Part shown: one piece after another, positions 23,265 to 31,503 of the stretch
Numbering within the stretch: the stretch's first letter is position 1
How the letters are laid out: each line of letters opens with the position of its first letter
From: DATFQE01 sp963739085
GTDB lineage: Bacteria > Actinomycetota > Thermoleophilia > Gaiellales > Gaiellaceae
Direction of reading: 5' to 3'
Assembly: GCA_963739085.1 (NCBI GenBank)
Contig: CAVTZA010000007.1
Span: 62,001-126,000 of the forward strand
Length of the DNA: 64,000 bases
Notes under the pieces: model-generated
What the model saw: the letters and a program-made list of their open reading frames with translations, nothing else
What the model was told of the DNA's origin: nothing
Databases searched by the model: none
Made by a program: the position numbers and the translations under genes

Positions 23265-23933
23265 CTGGGTACGACCCCCCTGATACTCGTCGCCGACGGC
23301 GACGGGGCATGTCGCGATCACGTCACCGGTCTGCTAGAACGGACCGGCTTCAGTACGACCGAGGCTGCAGACGGACGAGAGGCACTCGAGGTCGCGCACC
23401 GTGAGCGACCCGCGCTCGTACTGCTCGAGGTCAACATGCCCCGGCTGAGCGGCTACGAGGTGTGCCGGGAGCTGCGTGACGCCTTCGGTCGGGAGATGTC
23501 GGTCATCTTCGTGTCGGGTGAACGAACCGAGTCGTTCGACCGCGTCGCCGGGCTCTTGCTCGGCGCAGACGACTACATCGTCAAGCCGTTCGACGACGGT
23601 GAGCTGCTCGCACGCGTCCGCACTCACCTACGCCACATTGACTCGATTCCTCGCGGCGTCGGAAACGGCTCGACCGCCAATGTCGCCACGCTGACGGGCC
23701 GCGAGCGCGAAGTACTGGAGCTCCTCGCTCGTGGTCTCACGCAGGCCGACATCGCGGACAGGCTGGTCATCAGCCCGAAGACAGTCGGGACGCACATCCA
23801 GCGGGTCCTCGGCAAGCTGGGTGTGCACAGCCGCGCGCAGGCTGTCGCCCTCGCTCACGAGGAAGGCCTCGCAGATGGCGGCTCCTTGATCGATGTCCAG
23901 GGCCACGTACTGACCATGCCGGCCCTGTACTGA
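23265..23933 (+). CDS. NarL/FixJ-type response regulator with Glu at the phosphoacceptor
   Basis: A receiver domain followed by a LuxR helix-turn-helix (TGREREVLELLARGLTQADI...ISPKTVGTHIQRVLGKL). The receiver begins LILVADGDGACRDHV and is lost if the first ATG (23436) is taken as start. No ATG/GTG/TTG exists in frame upstream; CTG at 23265, three bases after GGAGG, gives a normal 222-residue protein. At the phosphorylation site the sequence is VLLEVNMPRLSG, so the usual Asp is Glu, while Ser (FVSGER) and Lys (YIVKPF) of the switch remain. It may be constitutively active or phosphorylation-independent. No histidine kinase is adjacent. It is divergent to the SpaA-domain operon. Confidence 0.82.
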   Translation: MGTTPLILVADGDGACRDHVTGLLERTGFSTTEAADGREALEVAHRERPALVLLEVNMPRLSGYEVCRELRDAFGREMSVIFVSGERTESFDRVAGLLLGADDYIVKPFDDGELLARVRTHLRHIDSIPRGVGNGSTANVATLTGREREVLELLARGLTQADIADRLVISPKTVGTHIQRVLGKLGVHSRAQAVALAHEEGLADGGSLIDVQGHVLTMPALY

Positions 23934-23950
23934 CGATGCCGGCCCTGTAG
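23911..23950 (+). repeat. 20-base tandem duplication across the regulator stop codon
   Basis: Two adjacent 20-base units starting TGAC(C/G)ATGCCGGCCC differ at two positions. The second unit starts with the TGA stop of the response regulator. It looks like a recent local duplication. Confidence 0.7.
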
Positions 23951-23994
23951 CGCGGCTCGTCGTCAGCCGCTGGGTGAAGACGCTGAGAGAGGTC

Positions 23995-24023
23995 GGTGGA
24001 GGCCGCTCGAGGCGGCCTCCACC
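23995..24023. terminator. Stem-loop between response regulator and pnp
   Basis: GGTGGAGGCCGC pairs perfectly with GCGGCCTCCACC over 12 base pairs with a 5-base loop. It lies between convergent gene ends, nine bases from the pnp stop, and probably terminates both. No clear U-tract follows. Confidence 0.65.
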
Positions 24024-24031
24024 GGGTTCAG

Positions 24032-26515
24032 CTAGCCGCGGTCGCGTCCGCCGCGGCCGCGATCGCGTCCGCCGCGGCGTTCGCCGTCGCGGCGCGGGCG
24101 ATCCTCGCGCGGCTCGCGCGGAGGCGCGTCCTTCGCCCGCTCGATCAGCTCCTCCGGCTGCACCAGGGAGCCGTTCTCGTGCTTGGCGACGAGCTTGAGG
24201 CCGATGCGGCCCCGCTGCTTGTCGACCTCCTGGACGACGACGTCGAGCACGTCACCACGCGTGATCACGTCCTCGATGTGCGCGACCCGGCCGGGGCCGA
24301 CGTTCGAAACGTGCAGCAGGCCGTCGGTGCCTTTCTTCAGCTCCACGAACGCGCCGAAATCGGTCGTCTTGACGACCTTGCCGGTGTACGTGTCCCCGGG
24401 CTCGGGCTCCTTCGTCATCGCCTGGATCTCGGCGATGGCGTCGTTCGCCTTGGTGCCCTCGGTCGCGTAGATGAGGATGGTGCCGTCTTCCTCGATGTCG
24501 ATCTGAACCTCGTGGTCGGCCTCGAGCGCGCGGATCGTCTCGCCGCCCTTGCCGATGATCATCCCGATCTGCTCGGGATCGATCTTGACCGACGTGATGC
24601 GCGGAGCGTGCTCGGCGAGCTCGGTGCGAACTTCGGGGATCGCCTCGAGCATCCGGTCGAGAATGAACTCGCGCGCCCGCTTCGCCTGCTCGAGCGCGTT
24701 GCTCATGATCTCGCGCGTGACGCCCGTGATCTTGATGTCCATCTGGAGCGCGGTCACGCCGTCGCGCGTGCCGGCGACCTTGAAGTCCATGTCGCCGAGG
24801 TGGTCCTCGACGCCCTGGATGTCGGTCAGGATCACGTAGTCCTCGCCCTCCTTGACGAGGCCCATCGCGATGCCCGACACCGGCGCGTCGATCGGCACGC
24901 CCGCGTCCATCAGGGCCAGCGTCGAGCCGCAGACCGAGCCCATCGACGACGAGCCGTTCGACTCGAGCGTCTCCGAGACGATCCGAATCGTGTACGGGAA
25001 CACGTCGGCGGACGGAATCACCGCCTCGAGCGCCCGCTGGGCCAGCGCACCGTGGCCGATGTCGCGCCGCTTCGGCCCGCGCATGAAGCCCGTCTCACCG
25101 ACCGAGAAGGGCGGGAAGTTGTAGTGGTGCATGAACCGGCGATCCTTCTCGAGCGAGAGGTCGTCGATCCGCTGCCCCTCCTTCGCCGTCCCCAGCGTGA
25201 GCAGGCTCATGATCTGCGTCTGGCCACGCTGGAAGATCGCCGATCCGTGCGTGCGCGGCGACACGCCGACCTCGCACCAGATCGAGCGGATCTCGTCCTC
25301 GCTGCGGCCGTCCGGGCGACGCTTCTCGATCGCGATCTTGCGGCGGACGAGCTCCTTGTAGATCGACTCGGCGGCCTTCTTGACGAACTGCTTCGTCAGC
25401 GAGTCCTTGACCTGCGGGCTCTCGCCGTCGACGGTCGCCGGGCCTACCGGGAACGGCAGCTCGACGTTGTCGATGATGCGGTCGAAGAGCAGGTGGCGCT
25501 TGGCCGACTTGAGCTCCTTCGAGTCCTGCTCGGCCTCGGTCAGGGCGTGCAGGTCGTCCTCGAACTGCCGGCTCACGGGCTCCTTGACGGCCTCGAGGCG
25601 CAGGCGCTCGAGGATGAGGTTCAGGCTGGCCCGAACCTGCATCTGCCGGATGATGTCCTCCTCGCTCGACTCCATCGTCAGCTCGGGACAGAGCTCGGCG
25701 TGGATCTCCTCCAGCGCTGCCGAGCCCTCGCGCAGGCCCTCGGCGCCGATGCGCTCGCGGATCCGGTCGGAGTGGGCCTCGACCTCGCGCGTGACCTCGT
25801 CGTCGAGCCACTTCGCCTTGCCGACCTGGCGGCGCAGGTCCTCCTGCGCGTCGCAGAGCTTGGCGATCTCCTGCTGGGCGACGTCGAGCGCCTCGAGGAG
25901 CCGGTCCTCGGGGATCTCGGTGGAACCGGCCTCGACCATCGTGATGCTCTCGCGCGTCCCGACGACGATCAGGTCGAGCGTCGACTCCTCCTCGACCTCC
26001 TGCAGCGTCGGATTGACGACGAGCTCGCCGTCGATCATCCCGATCCGAACCGCGCCCACGGGGCCGAGGAACGGCAGCGGCGAGATCATCAGCGCCGCCG
26101 ACGCGCCGTTGATGCAGAGGATGTCGTGCGGCGTGACGAGGTCGGCGGACAGCACCATGCCGATCACCTGCACCTCGTTGCGGAACCCGTTCGGCCACAA
26201 CGGCCGGATCGGGCGGTCGATCATGCGCGCGGTCAGGATCGCCCGCTCGGTGGGGCGTCCCTCGCGCTTGAAGAAACCGCCCGGGATCTTCCCGGCGGCG
26301 TACATCCGCTCCTCGACGTCGACGGTGAGGGGGAAGAAGTCCGCGCCCTCGCGCGGCTCGGTGCGGCCGACAGCGGTCGCCAGCACCATCGTGTCGCCCG
26401 AGCGCACGACGACTGCGCCGTCGGCCTGCTTGGCGAGCTTGCCGCTCTCGAACGAGATCTCCTTGCCGCCGACGGTCAGGCTGACCGTCGCCGGGCTCTC
26501 AACTGCGATGCTCAT
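24032..26515 (-). CDS. pnp: Polyribonucleotide nucleotidyltransferase (PNPase)
   Basis: An 827-residue PNPase: two RNase PH domains (about 15-150 and 330-560) joined by a helical linker, a KH domain with GKGG (about 640-700), an S1 domain (YTGKVVKTTDFGAFVEL, about 705-780), and an Arg/Gly/Asp-rich tail of about 35 residues. It degrades RNA phosphorolytically from the 3' end. rpsO lies upstream, with a long hairpin between the two genes as in E. coli. A small hairpin (26516-26528) next to the ATG covers part of the GGAG ribosome site. The charged RG-rich tail suggests extra RNA binding. Confidence 0.97.
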   Translation of the reverse strand: MSIAVESPATVSLTVGGKEISFESGKLAKQADGAVVVRSGDTMVLATAVGRTEPREGADFFPLTVDVEERMYAAGKIPGGFFKREGRPTERAILTARMIDRPIRPLWPNGFRNEVQVIGMVLSADLVTPHDILCINGASAALMISPLPFLGPVGAVRIGMIDGELVVNPTLQEVEEESTLDLIVVGTRESITMVEAGSTEIPEDRLLEALDVAQQEIAKLCDAQEDLRRQVGKAKWLDDEVTREVEAHSDRIRERIGAEGLREGSAALEEIHAELCPELTMESSEEDIIRQMQVRASLNLILERLRLEAVKEPVSRQFEDDLHALTEAEQDSKELKSAKRHLLFDRIIDNVELPFPVGPATVDGESPQVKDSLTKQFVKKAAESIYKELVRRKIAIEKRRPDGRSEDEIRSIWCEVGVSPRTHGSAIFQRGQTQIMSLLTLGTAKEGQRIDDLSLEKDRRFMHHYNFPPFSVGETGFMRGPKRRDIGHGALAQRALEAVIPSADVFPYTIRIVSETLESNGSSSMGSVCGSTLALMDAGVPIDAPVSGIAMGLVKEGEDYVILTDIQGVEDHLGDMDFKVAGTRDGVTALQMDIKITGVTREIMSNALEQAKRAREFILDRMLEAIPEVRTELAEHAPRITSVKIDPEQIGMIIGKGGETIRALEADHEVQIDIEEDGTILIYATEGTKANDAIAEIQAMTKEPEPGDTYTGKVVKTTDFGAFVELKKGTDGLLHVSNVGPGRVAHIEDVITRGDVLDVVVQEVDKQRGRIGLKLVAKHENGSLVQPEELIERAKDAPPREPREDRPRRDGERRGGRDRGRGGRDRG

Positions 26516-26543
26516 GTGGATTCTCCACTCCTCTCGATTCCGA

Positions 26544-26595
26544 GGGTGGAGGTTTGAGCCAACCGCCGTGGCCCGGTTCGCTCAAACTTCCACCC
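26544..26595 (-). promoter_or_regulatory. rpsO-pnp intergenic hairpin
   Basis: Arms GGGTGGAAGTTTGAGC and GCTCAAACCTCCACCC (minus strand) pair over 16 positions with one mismatch; the 20-base loop contains a further AACCG/CGGTT stem. In E. coli the equivalent rpsO-pnp hairpin is cut by RNase III and is the basis of PNPase autoregulation. A similar role is inferred here. Confidence 0.75.
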
Positions 26596-26614
26596 CCCGA
26601 GCTCGCCTCGGCGC

Positions 26615-26884
26615 CTACCGCCGGAGGCCGAGCTCCTTGATCAGGGCCCGATAGCCCTCCAGATCCTTGCGCTGCAAGTAGTTCAGGAAGCGTCGCCGTC
26701 GCCCGACGAGCTTGAGCAGCCCCCGACGCGAGTAGTGGTCCTTCGGGTGTGCCCGAAGGTGCTCCGTCAGCTGGTTGATCCGGCGCGTCAGCAGCGCGAC
26801 CTGGACCTCCGTCGAACCGGTGTCCGACTCCGAACGGCCATGCTTCCCGACGACGTCCTGCTTCTCTTCCTTGGTGAGGGTCAA
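26615..26884 (-). CDS. rpsO: 30S ribosomal protein S15
   Basis: The product is exactly 89 residues, the standard S15 length, and ends with the conserved YSRRGLLKLVGRRRRFLNYL and YRALIKELGLRR. S15 binds the central domain of 16S rRNA early in 30S assembly. I chose the TTG at 26884 because AAGGAGG lies five bases upstream and the length then fits; there is no ATG at the right place. A candidate -10 (TACCCT, 26973-26968) would give a leader of about 75 bases. pnp follows after the regulatory hairpin. Confidence 0.95.
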   Translation of the reverse strand: MTLTKEEKQDVVGKHGRSESDTGSTEVQVALLTRRINQLTEHLRAHPKDHYSRRGLLKLVGRRRRFLNYLQRKDLEGYRALIKELGLRR

Positions 26885-26986
26885 CGCGACCTCCTTGTAG
26901 ATGACCCCGCAGTCGCCGCACGGCGCGCAAGGAAGGACGCGCTCGGCCGCGGCTGCGGACGCCGAACAGGGTACCAAGCGTCTCAG

Positions 26987-26992
26987 TAGCAT
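26987..26992 (+). promoter_or_regulatory. Leaderless -10 element of the gamma-glutamyltransferase gene
   Basis: TAGCAT ends nine bases before the ATG at 27002, and no Shine-Dalgarno site is present. No clear -35 is seen. Confidence 0.45.
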
Positions 26993-27001
26993 CGGGCGCC
27001 G

Positions 27002-28393
27002 ATGAGGGCAGGCATCGCCGCAGGGCACCCGGCCACCACAGACGCGGGCGCCGAGGTCCTCGCGGACGGGGGCTCGGCGGCGGACGCCGCGGTCGCCGCG
27101 TCGCTGGCCTCCTGCGTGGCAGAGACGGTCATGACCGGCCTGCTCGGCGGTGGTCACGCGCTCTACCTCGACGCGAAAAGCGGCACGGTCGAGAACCTCG
27201 ACTGCTTCGTGGCTGTGCCGGGCCTCGGCGTGGAGCCTCGTCACGCCGAGCTGCTCGAGCTCGAGGTGCCGTTCGGGACCGAGCTGGTGCACTACGCCGT
27301 CGGACCGGCATCTTGCGGGGTCCCGGGTGTTCCGGCCGGGCTCGGTGCTCTCTGGACGCGCTTCGGGCGCCTGTCGTGGGCACGCCTCTGCCAGCCTGCG
27401 TTGGAGCTCGCCCGTACAGGAGTCGACATGCCCCCGGCCCACGCCGCCTGCCTCGACATGCTGGCTCCGGTGATGACCATGAACGAGGGCGGGCCGATCT
27501 ATGCGCCCGGCGGACAGCTCCTGCGGGCCGGTGACCGGCTGCACCAGCCCGGCCTCGTGCACGCCCTAGAGACGCTCGCCGCCGAAGGCGCGAGCTCGGT
27601 CTACTCGGGAACGATCGCCGAGAGCCTGCTCGCGCTCGTCGAGGAGCGCGGCGGGCTCGTGACCCGCGGCGACCTGGCCGCCTACGAGGGGCGCTGGTCG
27701 GAGCCTGTCGCGTTCGAGTACGCCGGCACACGCATCCTGACCCGTCCGGCGCTGGGGCCGATCTCGGCGCCGCTGGCGCGCCTCATGCCGCTGAGCGGGC
27801 TAGCTCCCGACGAGCGCGCGCTGGCGCTCGTGGACGCGTTCGCCGGCGACGGCGCCGACGCGAACGGCGACACGACCAACGTCACGGTGGTCGACGCCGA
27901 CGGCAGTGCATGCGTGCTCACGACCAGCCTGGGGCTCGGCTCGGGCGACTTCCTGCCGGGCTTCGACCTGCACCTGAACAGCATGCTCGGCGAGACCGAC
28001 CTGCTCCGCGGCCGGCTCGAGCCGGGCGACCGGATGGCGAGCATGATGGCGCCGATGGTGGCACTCGCGTCCGACGGGGAGCCCGAGCTCGCTGCCGGCG
28101 CCGCCGGCGGAACGCGACTCCGCAGCGCGCTCGTCCAAGTGCTCGCCGGGGTCCTCGACGAAGGCCTCGACGCAACGGAGGCCGTGGCGCGGCCGCGCCT
28201 GCACGTCGCAGGGGACACCGTCCACCTCGAGCCCGGCTTCGAGGCCGGGATCGCGCGGCGGATCGAGGCGGCGGGCTTCGCGGTGCGCGAGTGGTCGGCT
28301 CAGCACCACTACTTCGGCGGCGTCAGCGCGATCACGCGGACCGGCGGCGCGGGCGATCCTCGGCGCAGCGGCTCGGCTCGCCTGCTGGCGTAG
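27002..28393 (+). CDS. Gamma-glutamyltransferase-family Ntn hydrolase
   Basis: A 463-residue GGT homologue. The N-terminal part has GGSAADAAVAASLAS and GLLGGGHALYLD; the autoprocessing/catalytic Thr is the first T of GDTTNVTVVDADG (about residue 291); the small-subunit part has GSGDFLPGFDLHLNSML and MASMMAPMV. GGT cleaves gamma-glutamyl bonds of glutathione-like or poly-glutamyl compounds. There is no signal peptide, and the protein is shorter than exported GGTs (about 550), so a cytosolic role is likely. It is a plus-strand gene between rpsO and ribF, where the minus-strand order is otherwise conserved. Its end overlaps the zinc-ribbon gene by 62 bases. Confidence 0.88.
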   Translation: MRAGIAAGHPATTDAGAEVLADGGSAADAAVAASLASCVAETVMTGLLGGGHALYLDAKSGTVENLDCFVAVPGLGVEPRHAELLELEVPFGTELVHYAVGPASCGVPGVPAGLGALWTRFGRLSWARLCQPALELARTGVDMPPAHAACLDMLAPVMTMNEGGPIYAPGGQLLRAGDRLHQPGLVHALETLAAEGASSVYSGTIAESLLALVEERGGLVTRGDLAAYEGRWSEPVAFEYAGTRILTRPALGPISAPLARLMPLSGLAPDERALALVDAFAGDGADANGDTTNVTVVDADGSACVLTTSLGLGSGDFLPGFDLHLNSMLGETDLLRGRLEPGDRMASMMAPMVALASDGEPELAAGAAGGTRLRSALVQVLAGVLDEGLDATEAVARPRLHVAGDTVHLEPGFEAGIARRIEAAGFAVREWSAQHHYFGGVSAITRTGGAGDPRRSGSARLLA

Positions 28394-28553
28394 GCAGTTC
28401 GGGCACGACCACCCAGCCGACGTACCCGCACTCGGGACAGCCCGGGTTGGCGCTGACCGTGCCGCCGCCGAGCGGCTTCGAGTAGACCTGTCCACAGTCG
28501 AGGCAGCGGACGGTCACGACGCTGGAGACGAGCTTCGCACGTGGGCGGTCCAT
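28332..28553 (-). CDS. Small zinc-ribbon protein
   Basis: A 73-residue protein with two Cys pairs, CLDCGQVY and CPECGYVGW, spaced like a single zinc ribbon. It resembles small ribbon proteins of the FmdB or rubredoxin-like type but no exact family is assigned. The C-terminal third overlaps the convergent ggt gene, and a TGA/stop there leaves an Arg-rich tail. A later GTG (about codon 12) is an alternative start; neither start has a clear ribosome site. Function unknown. Confidence 0.65.
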   Translation of the reverse strand: MDRPRAKLVSSVVTVRCLDCGQVYSKPLGGGTVSANPGCPECGYVGWVVVPELPTPAGEPSRCAEDRPRRRSA

Positions 28554-28633
28554 GTCCCAGTAGAGTCCTCGAGCGACCGGAACTTGCGGTCTCGTGCCGG
28601 AACCTGTGTCTCTCTACCGGTCGGACGTGCCCG

Positions 28634-29500
28634 TCACGGCCGCTCGGCCGCCCGCGTCTCGTCTACGTCGCGCGCGATCTGGGCAACGAGCTCGGCCTCG
28701 CTTTCGAAGGCGCGCTCCTCCCGGAGCCGGGCCCAGAGCTCAACGAGGAGCCTCGAGCCGTAGAGATCGCCCTCGAAGTCGAGCAGGAACGCCTCGACGC
28801 GTCGCTCGCGCCCGCCGTAGTGCGGATTGACGCCGATCGAGACCGCGGCGCGATGCTCTCCGATCGCGCCGGCGTAGATCCCGTAGGCGGGCACGAGCAC
28901 GCTCGCGGGCACGGCCAGGTTCGCCGTCGGGAAGCCGAGCGTGCCGCCGCGGGCGTCGCCCGACACCACCGTTCCCTCGATTTCCGCCGGCCGCCCGAGC
29001 AGCCGCGCGGCGGTCGCAACCTCGCCTGCTCGCAGCAGCTGTCGGATCTGGGTCGACGAGACGCCTTCGACCAGGGGTACCGGCCGTGCGTCCAGCCCGA
29101 GCCGCCGAAGGAGCTCGAGATCGCCCCGCGCACCCCGTCCGAAGCGGAAGCTCGGCCCCGCGACCACCGACTCGGTGCCGATCGGCTCGAGGCACTTGCG
29201 GACGAAGGCCTCGGCCTCGAGAGCCGCGAGCTCCGGAGTGAACTCCATCACGAGCACGTCCGCTACGCCGAGCGCCTCGAGCAGCTCGAGCCGGCGCTCG
29301 AGCGACGTGATCAGCTCGACCTGGTTGCCCGTGAGCACCGCCCGCGGGTGCGGGTCGAACGTGACCACCGTCGGAGCTCGTCCGTCCGCGATCGCCGCCT
29401 CGAGGATCCGCCGGTGCCCGACGTGGACGCCGTCGAAGGTCCCGATCGCGACCGCCCTCGGCCGGCGCTCCAGCCCGTCGAGGCTCCGGGCGACGCTCAC
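28634..29500 (-). CDS. ribF: Bifunctional riboflavin kinase/FAD synthetase
   Basis: A 288-residue RibF. The N-terminal nucleotidyltransferase has GTFDGVHVGHR (20-30) and SSTQIRQLL; the C-terminal flavokinase domain has GTVVSGDARGGTLGFPTANL and the NPHYGG/E motif. It makes FMN and FAD from riboflavin. GTG start overlaps the truB stop (GTGA). Position downstream of truB is the usual one in this translation operon. rpsO would normally follow; here ggt and the zinc-ribbon gene intervene. Confidence 0.96.
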   Translation of the reverse strand: MSVARSLDGLERRPRAVAIGTFDGVHVGHRRILEAAIADGRAPTVVTFDPHPRAVLTGNQVELITSLERRLELLEALGVADVLVMEFTPELAALEAEAFVRKCLEPIGTESVVAGPSFRFGRGARGDLELLRRLGLDARPVPLVEGVSSTQIRQLLRAGEVATAARLLGRPAEIEGTVVSGDARGGTLGFPTANLAVPASVLVPAYGIYAGAIGEHRAAVSIGVNPHYGGRERRVEAFLLDFEGDLYGSRLLVELWARLREERAFESEAELVAQIARDVDETRAAERP

Positions 29501-30174
29501 GACTGCTCCACACGCGGGCCGAGCCGGGCGAGCGCCTCGTCCTCGGGGATCATCCGCTCCGGGTCGACCTCCTCCACCCGGAAGGGCCCGATCTCGGTGC
29601 GGCGCAGCGTCGCGCAGTGGCCGCCGAGGGCGTCGGCGATCGCGCGGACGTAGGTGCCCGAGCTCACGCGCAGGTCCAGCGTCGCGATGCCGTCTCTATA
29701 CGCGATGACGTCGAGCGCGTCGACCCGCGACCGGCGCAGGGGCATCTCGACCTCCACCCCACGCCGGGCCAGCCGATAGGCGCGCTCGCCGCCGATCTTG
29801 ACCGCCGACGCGGCCGGGATCGGCAGCTCGATCTCACCGCGGAGGTCCTCGAGCGCCTCCTCCAGCGCGGCCACGGACGCGGGCGGCTCGGCCCGTTCGA
29901 CGATCTCGCCCTCGGGATCGCCCGTCGTCGTCCGTGCCGAGAGATCGACGTCCGTGAGGTAGCGCTTGTCCAGTCCGACGAAGCACGAGGCCAGCTTAGT
30001 TGCCCGACCGGACAACAACAGCAACAATCCGGTGGCGAAAGGATCGAGGGTTCCGGCATGCCCCGTCCGGGCCCCGGTCCGCCGACGCAGATCGCGCACG
30101 AGCGCGAACGAGGACGGCCCGGCGGGCTTGTCGAGCAGGACGATCCCGCTCGGCGAGAGCGCGCGGGGCGGCAC
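29497..30174 (-). CDS. truB: tRNA pseudouridine-55 synthase
   Basis: A 225-residue TruB with the catalytic segment GHAGTLDPFATGLLLL (Asp in TLDP), KRYLTDVDLSARTTTGD, the Tyr/Lys region AVKIGGERAYRLAR, and SSGTYVRAIADALG. It makes pseudouridine 55 in the T-loop of tRNAs. It is short compared with the E. coli enzyme because the C-terminal PUA-like domain is mostly missing, as in many actinobacterial TruBs. The GTG start shares one base with the nrnA TAG. Confidence 0.95.
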   Translation of the reverse strand: MPPRALSPSGIVLLDKPAGPSSFALVRDLRRRTGARTGHAGTLDPFATGLLLLLSGRATKLASCFVGLDKRYLTDVDLSARTTTGDPEGEIVERAEPPASVAALEEALEDLRGEIELPIPAASAVKIGGERAYRLARRGVEVEMPLRRSRVDALDVIAYRDGIATLDLRVSSGTYVRAIADALGGHCATLRRTEIGPFRVEEVDPERMIPEDEALARLGPRVEQS

Positions 30175-31184
30175 TAGGACGCCGTGGCCGCGGCGAACTC
30201 GCGGCGCAGGAACTCCACGATCTCCTCGACCGAATCGTCGCTCGAGAAGCCCGCCGCCTGGCGGTGGCCGCCGCCGGCGCCCGACGCGCGGGCAATCTCC
30301 GAGACGTCGATCTCGTCGCTCGACGCCCGGAGGCTGATCCTGTGCGTCGGCCCGGTGTCGCGCGGGGGCTCGCGGATCAGCGCAGCCATGTCGGCCCCCT
30401 CGACGGCTCGGAGGTAGTCGATGATGCCCTCGGAGTACGGCTCGGCGGCCCCCACTTCGTGGAAGTCGGTGCGCTTGAGGTTCGAGACGACGAGCCGCCC
30501 GCCCTCGTAGATCTGCGCCCGCTCGAGTGCTCGCGCCAGGAGCTTGAGCTTCGCGAACTGCACCGACTCGTAGACGCCCTCGAAGACGCGGTGCACGTCG
30601 GCGCCGGCGTCCACCAGCTCGGCCGCAAGGCGAAGCGCCTTCGAGGTGGTGTTGCGGTACTGGAAGCGCCCGGTGTCGGTCACGAGCGCGATGTAGAGCG
30701 ACTCGGCGATCTCGGGAGTCAGCTCGACGTCGAGCTCGTGGAAGACGTCGCGGAGGACCTCCCCGGTCGACGACGCGTCCGGCACGACGAGGTTGACCGT
30801 GCCGAAGCGGGTGTTGTCGTGGTGGTGGTCGACGTTGATCACGATCGGCGCGCTCACCAGGATCTCGGGGTCCGGGCCGAGCCGGCTCTCGTTGGCGCAG
30901 TCGACAGCGAGGAGCGCCCGCTCGCCAGCATCCTCGGGAATCTGGCGGAGGAGGTCGCCCAGCTCCATGAAGCTGTACTCGGCCGGCAGCGGCGCCTCGC
31001 CTCCGAGGTACATCGTCGTGTCCTTGCCCAGCTGCTCGAGCGCCAGCTTCGAGGCGAGGAGTGAGCCGAGCGCGTCGCCGTCGGGGTTCTCGTGCGTGGT
31101 GACGAGGAAGCGCTCGTGCTCGCGCAGCGAGGCCGCGACGGCGGCGAGGTCAGCTGCTGGTGTCGTTGTCCGGGGCGAGCTCAT
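30174..31184 (-). CDS. nrnA: DHH/DHHA1 bifunctional oligoribonuclease/PAP phosphatase (NrnA type)
   Basis: A 336-residue DHH phosphoesterase. Motifs: HENPDGDALGS (31-41), VDCANE, VDHHHDN (the DHH motif), TDTGRFQY, and the DHHA1 motif GAGGGHRQAAGF. NrnA degrades nano-RNAs and 3'-phosphoadenosine 5'-phosphate. The gene lies between rbfA and truB, its standard location. The chosen ATG overlaps the end of rbfA by 35 bases, which implies coupled translation; a somewhat later start cannot be excluded. Confidence 0.94.
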   Translation of the reverse strand: MSSPRTTTPAADLAAVAASLREHERFLVTTHENPDGDALGSLLASKLALEQLGKDTTMYLGGEAPLPAEYSFMELGDLLRQIPEDAGERALLAVDCANESRLGPDPEILVSAPIVINVDHHHDNTRFGTVNLVVPDASSTGEVLRDVFHELDVELTPEIAESLYIALVTDTGRFQYRNTTSKALRLAAELVDAGADVHRVFEGVYESVQFAKLKLLARALERAQIYEGGRLVVSNLKRTDFHEVGAAEPYSEGIIDYLRAVEGADMAALIREPPRDTGPTHRISLRASSDEIDVSEIARASGAGGGHRQAAGFSSDDSVEEIVEFLRREFAAATAS

Positions 31185-31503
31185 CGATCAGCTGCGACAT
31201 TCTGACCCCACCCTCGACGCTGGGGTCGTATTCGAACGCGAGCGTCGGCGTGCGCTTCATCCGCAGCTCGCGGGCGAGACGGCTCTGCAGGACTCCGTGC
31301 GCCGCCGCGAGGCCGGCCAGGCTCTGAGCGCGCTTGCGCTCCGATCCGAGCACGCTCACGAACACCTTCGCGTGCCGCAGGTCCGTGGACGTCTCCACGC
31401 CGGTCACGGTGACGAAGCCGATGCGCGGGTCCTTGAGCTCGCCGACCGCTTCGGAGAGCACCTGCCGAACGGACTCGTTGACGCGGCGCATCCGCTCAGT
31501 CAA
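31150..31503 (-). CDS. rbfA: Ribosome-binding factor A
   Basis: A 117-residue RbfA, recognisable by RRVNESVRQVLSEAVGELKDPRIGFVTVTGVETSTDLRHAKVFVSVLG and the KH-like fold that binds the 30S helix 1 region during maturation. The TTG at 31503 is chosen because GAGGTGG lies upstream within ylxP and the start then reads TERMRRVNES; the internal ATG at 31491 would give 113 residues and is the alternative. The start overlaps the ylxP stop. Confidence 0.92.
   Translation of the reverse strand: MTERMRRVNESVRQVLSEAVGELKDPRIGFVTVTGVETSTDLRHAKVFVSVLGSERKRAQSLAGLAAAHGVLQSRLARELRMKRTPTLAFEYDPSVEGGVRMSQLIDELAPDNDTSS

Noticed and set aside
23436..23933. A short stand-alone LuxR regulator starting at the first ATG
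   Set aside because: That start would cut the receiver after its fourth strand. The upstream frame encodes a normal receiver beginning with LILVADGDGA, so the longer protein is real.
23996..26557. Very long open frame antisense to pnp (over 850 codons)
   Set aside because: High-GC third-position bias keeps the opposite frame open. The product is low-complexity Arg/Asp/Val-rich with no domain, and pnp is certain on the other strand. The same holds for the long antisense frames over the ABC permeases, rnj, infB, carB and ftsK.
28490..28500. Another DnaA-box-like 9-mer (CTGTCCACA)
   Set aside because: It is a single imperfect match inside the zinc-ribbon coding sequence and is expected by chance.
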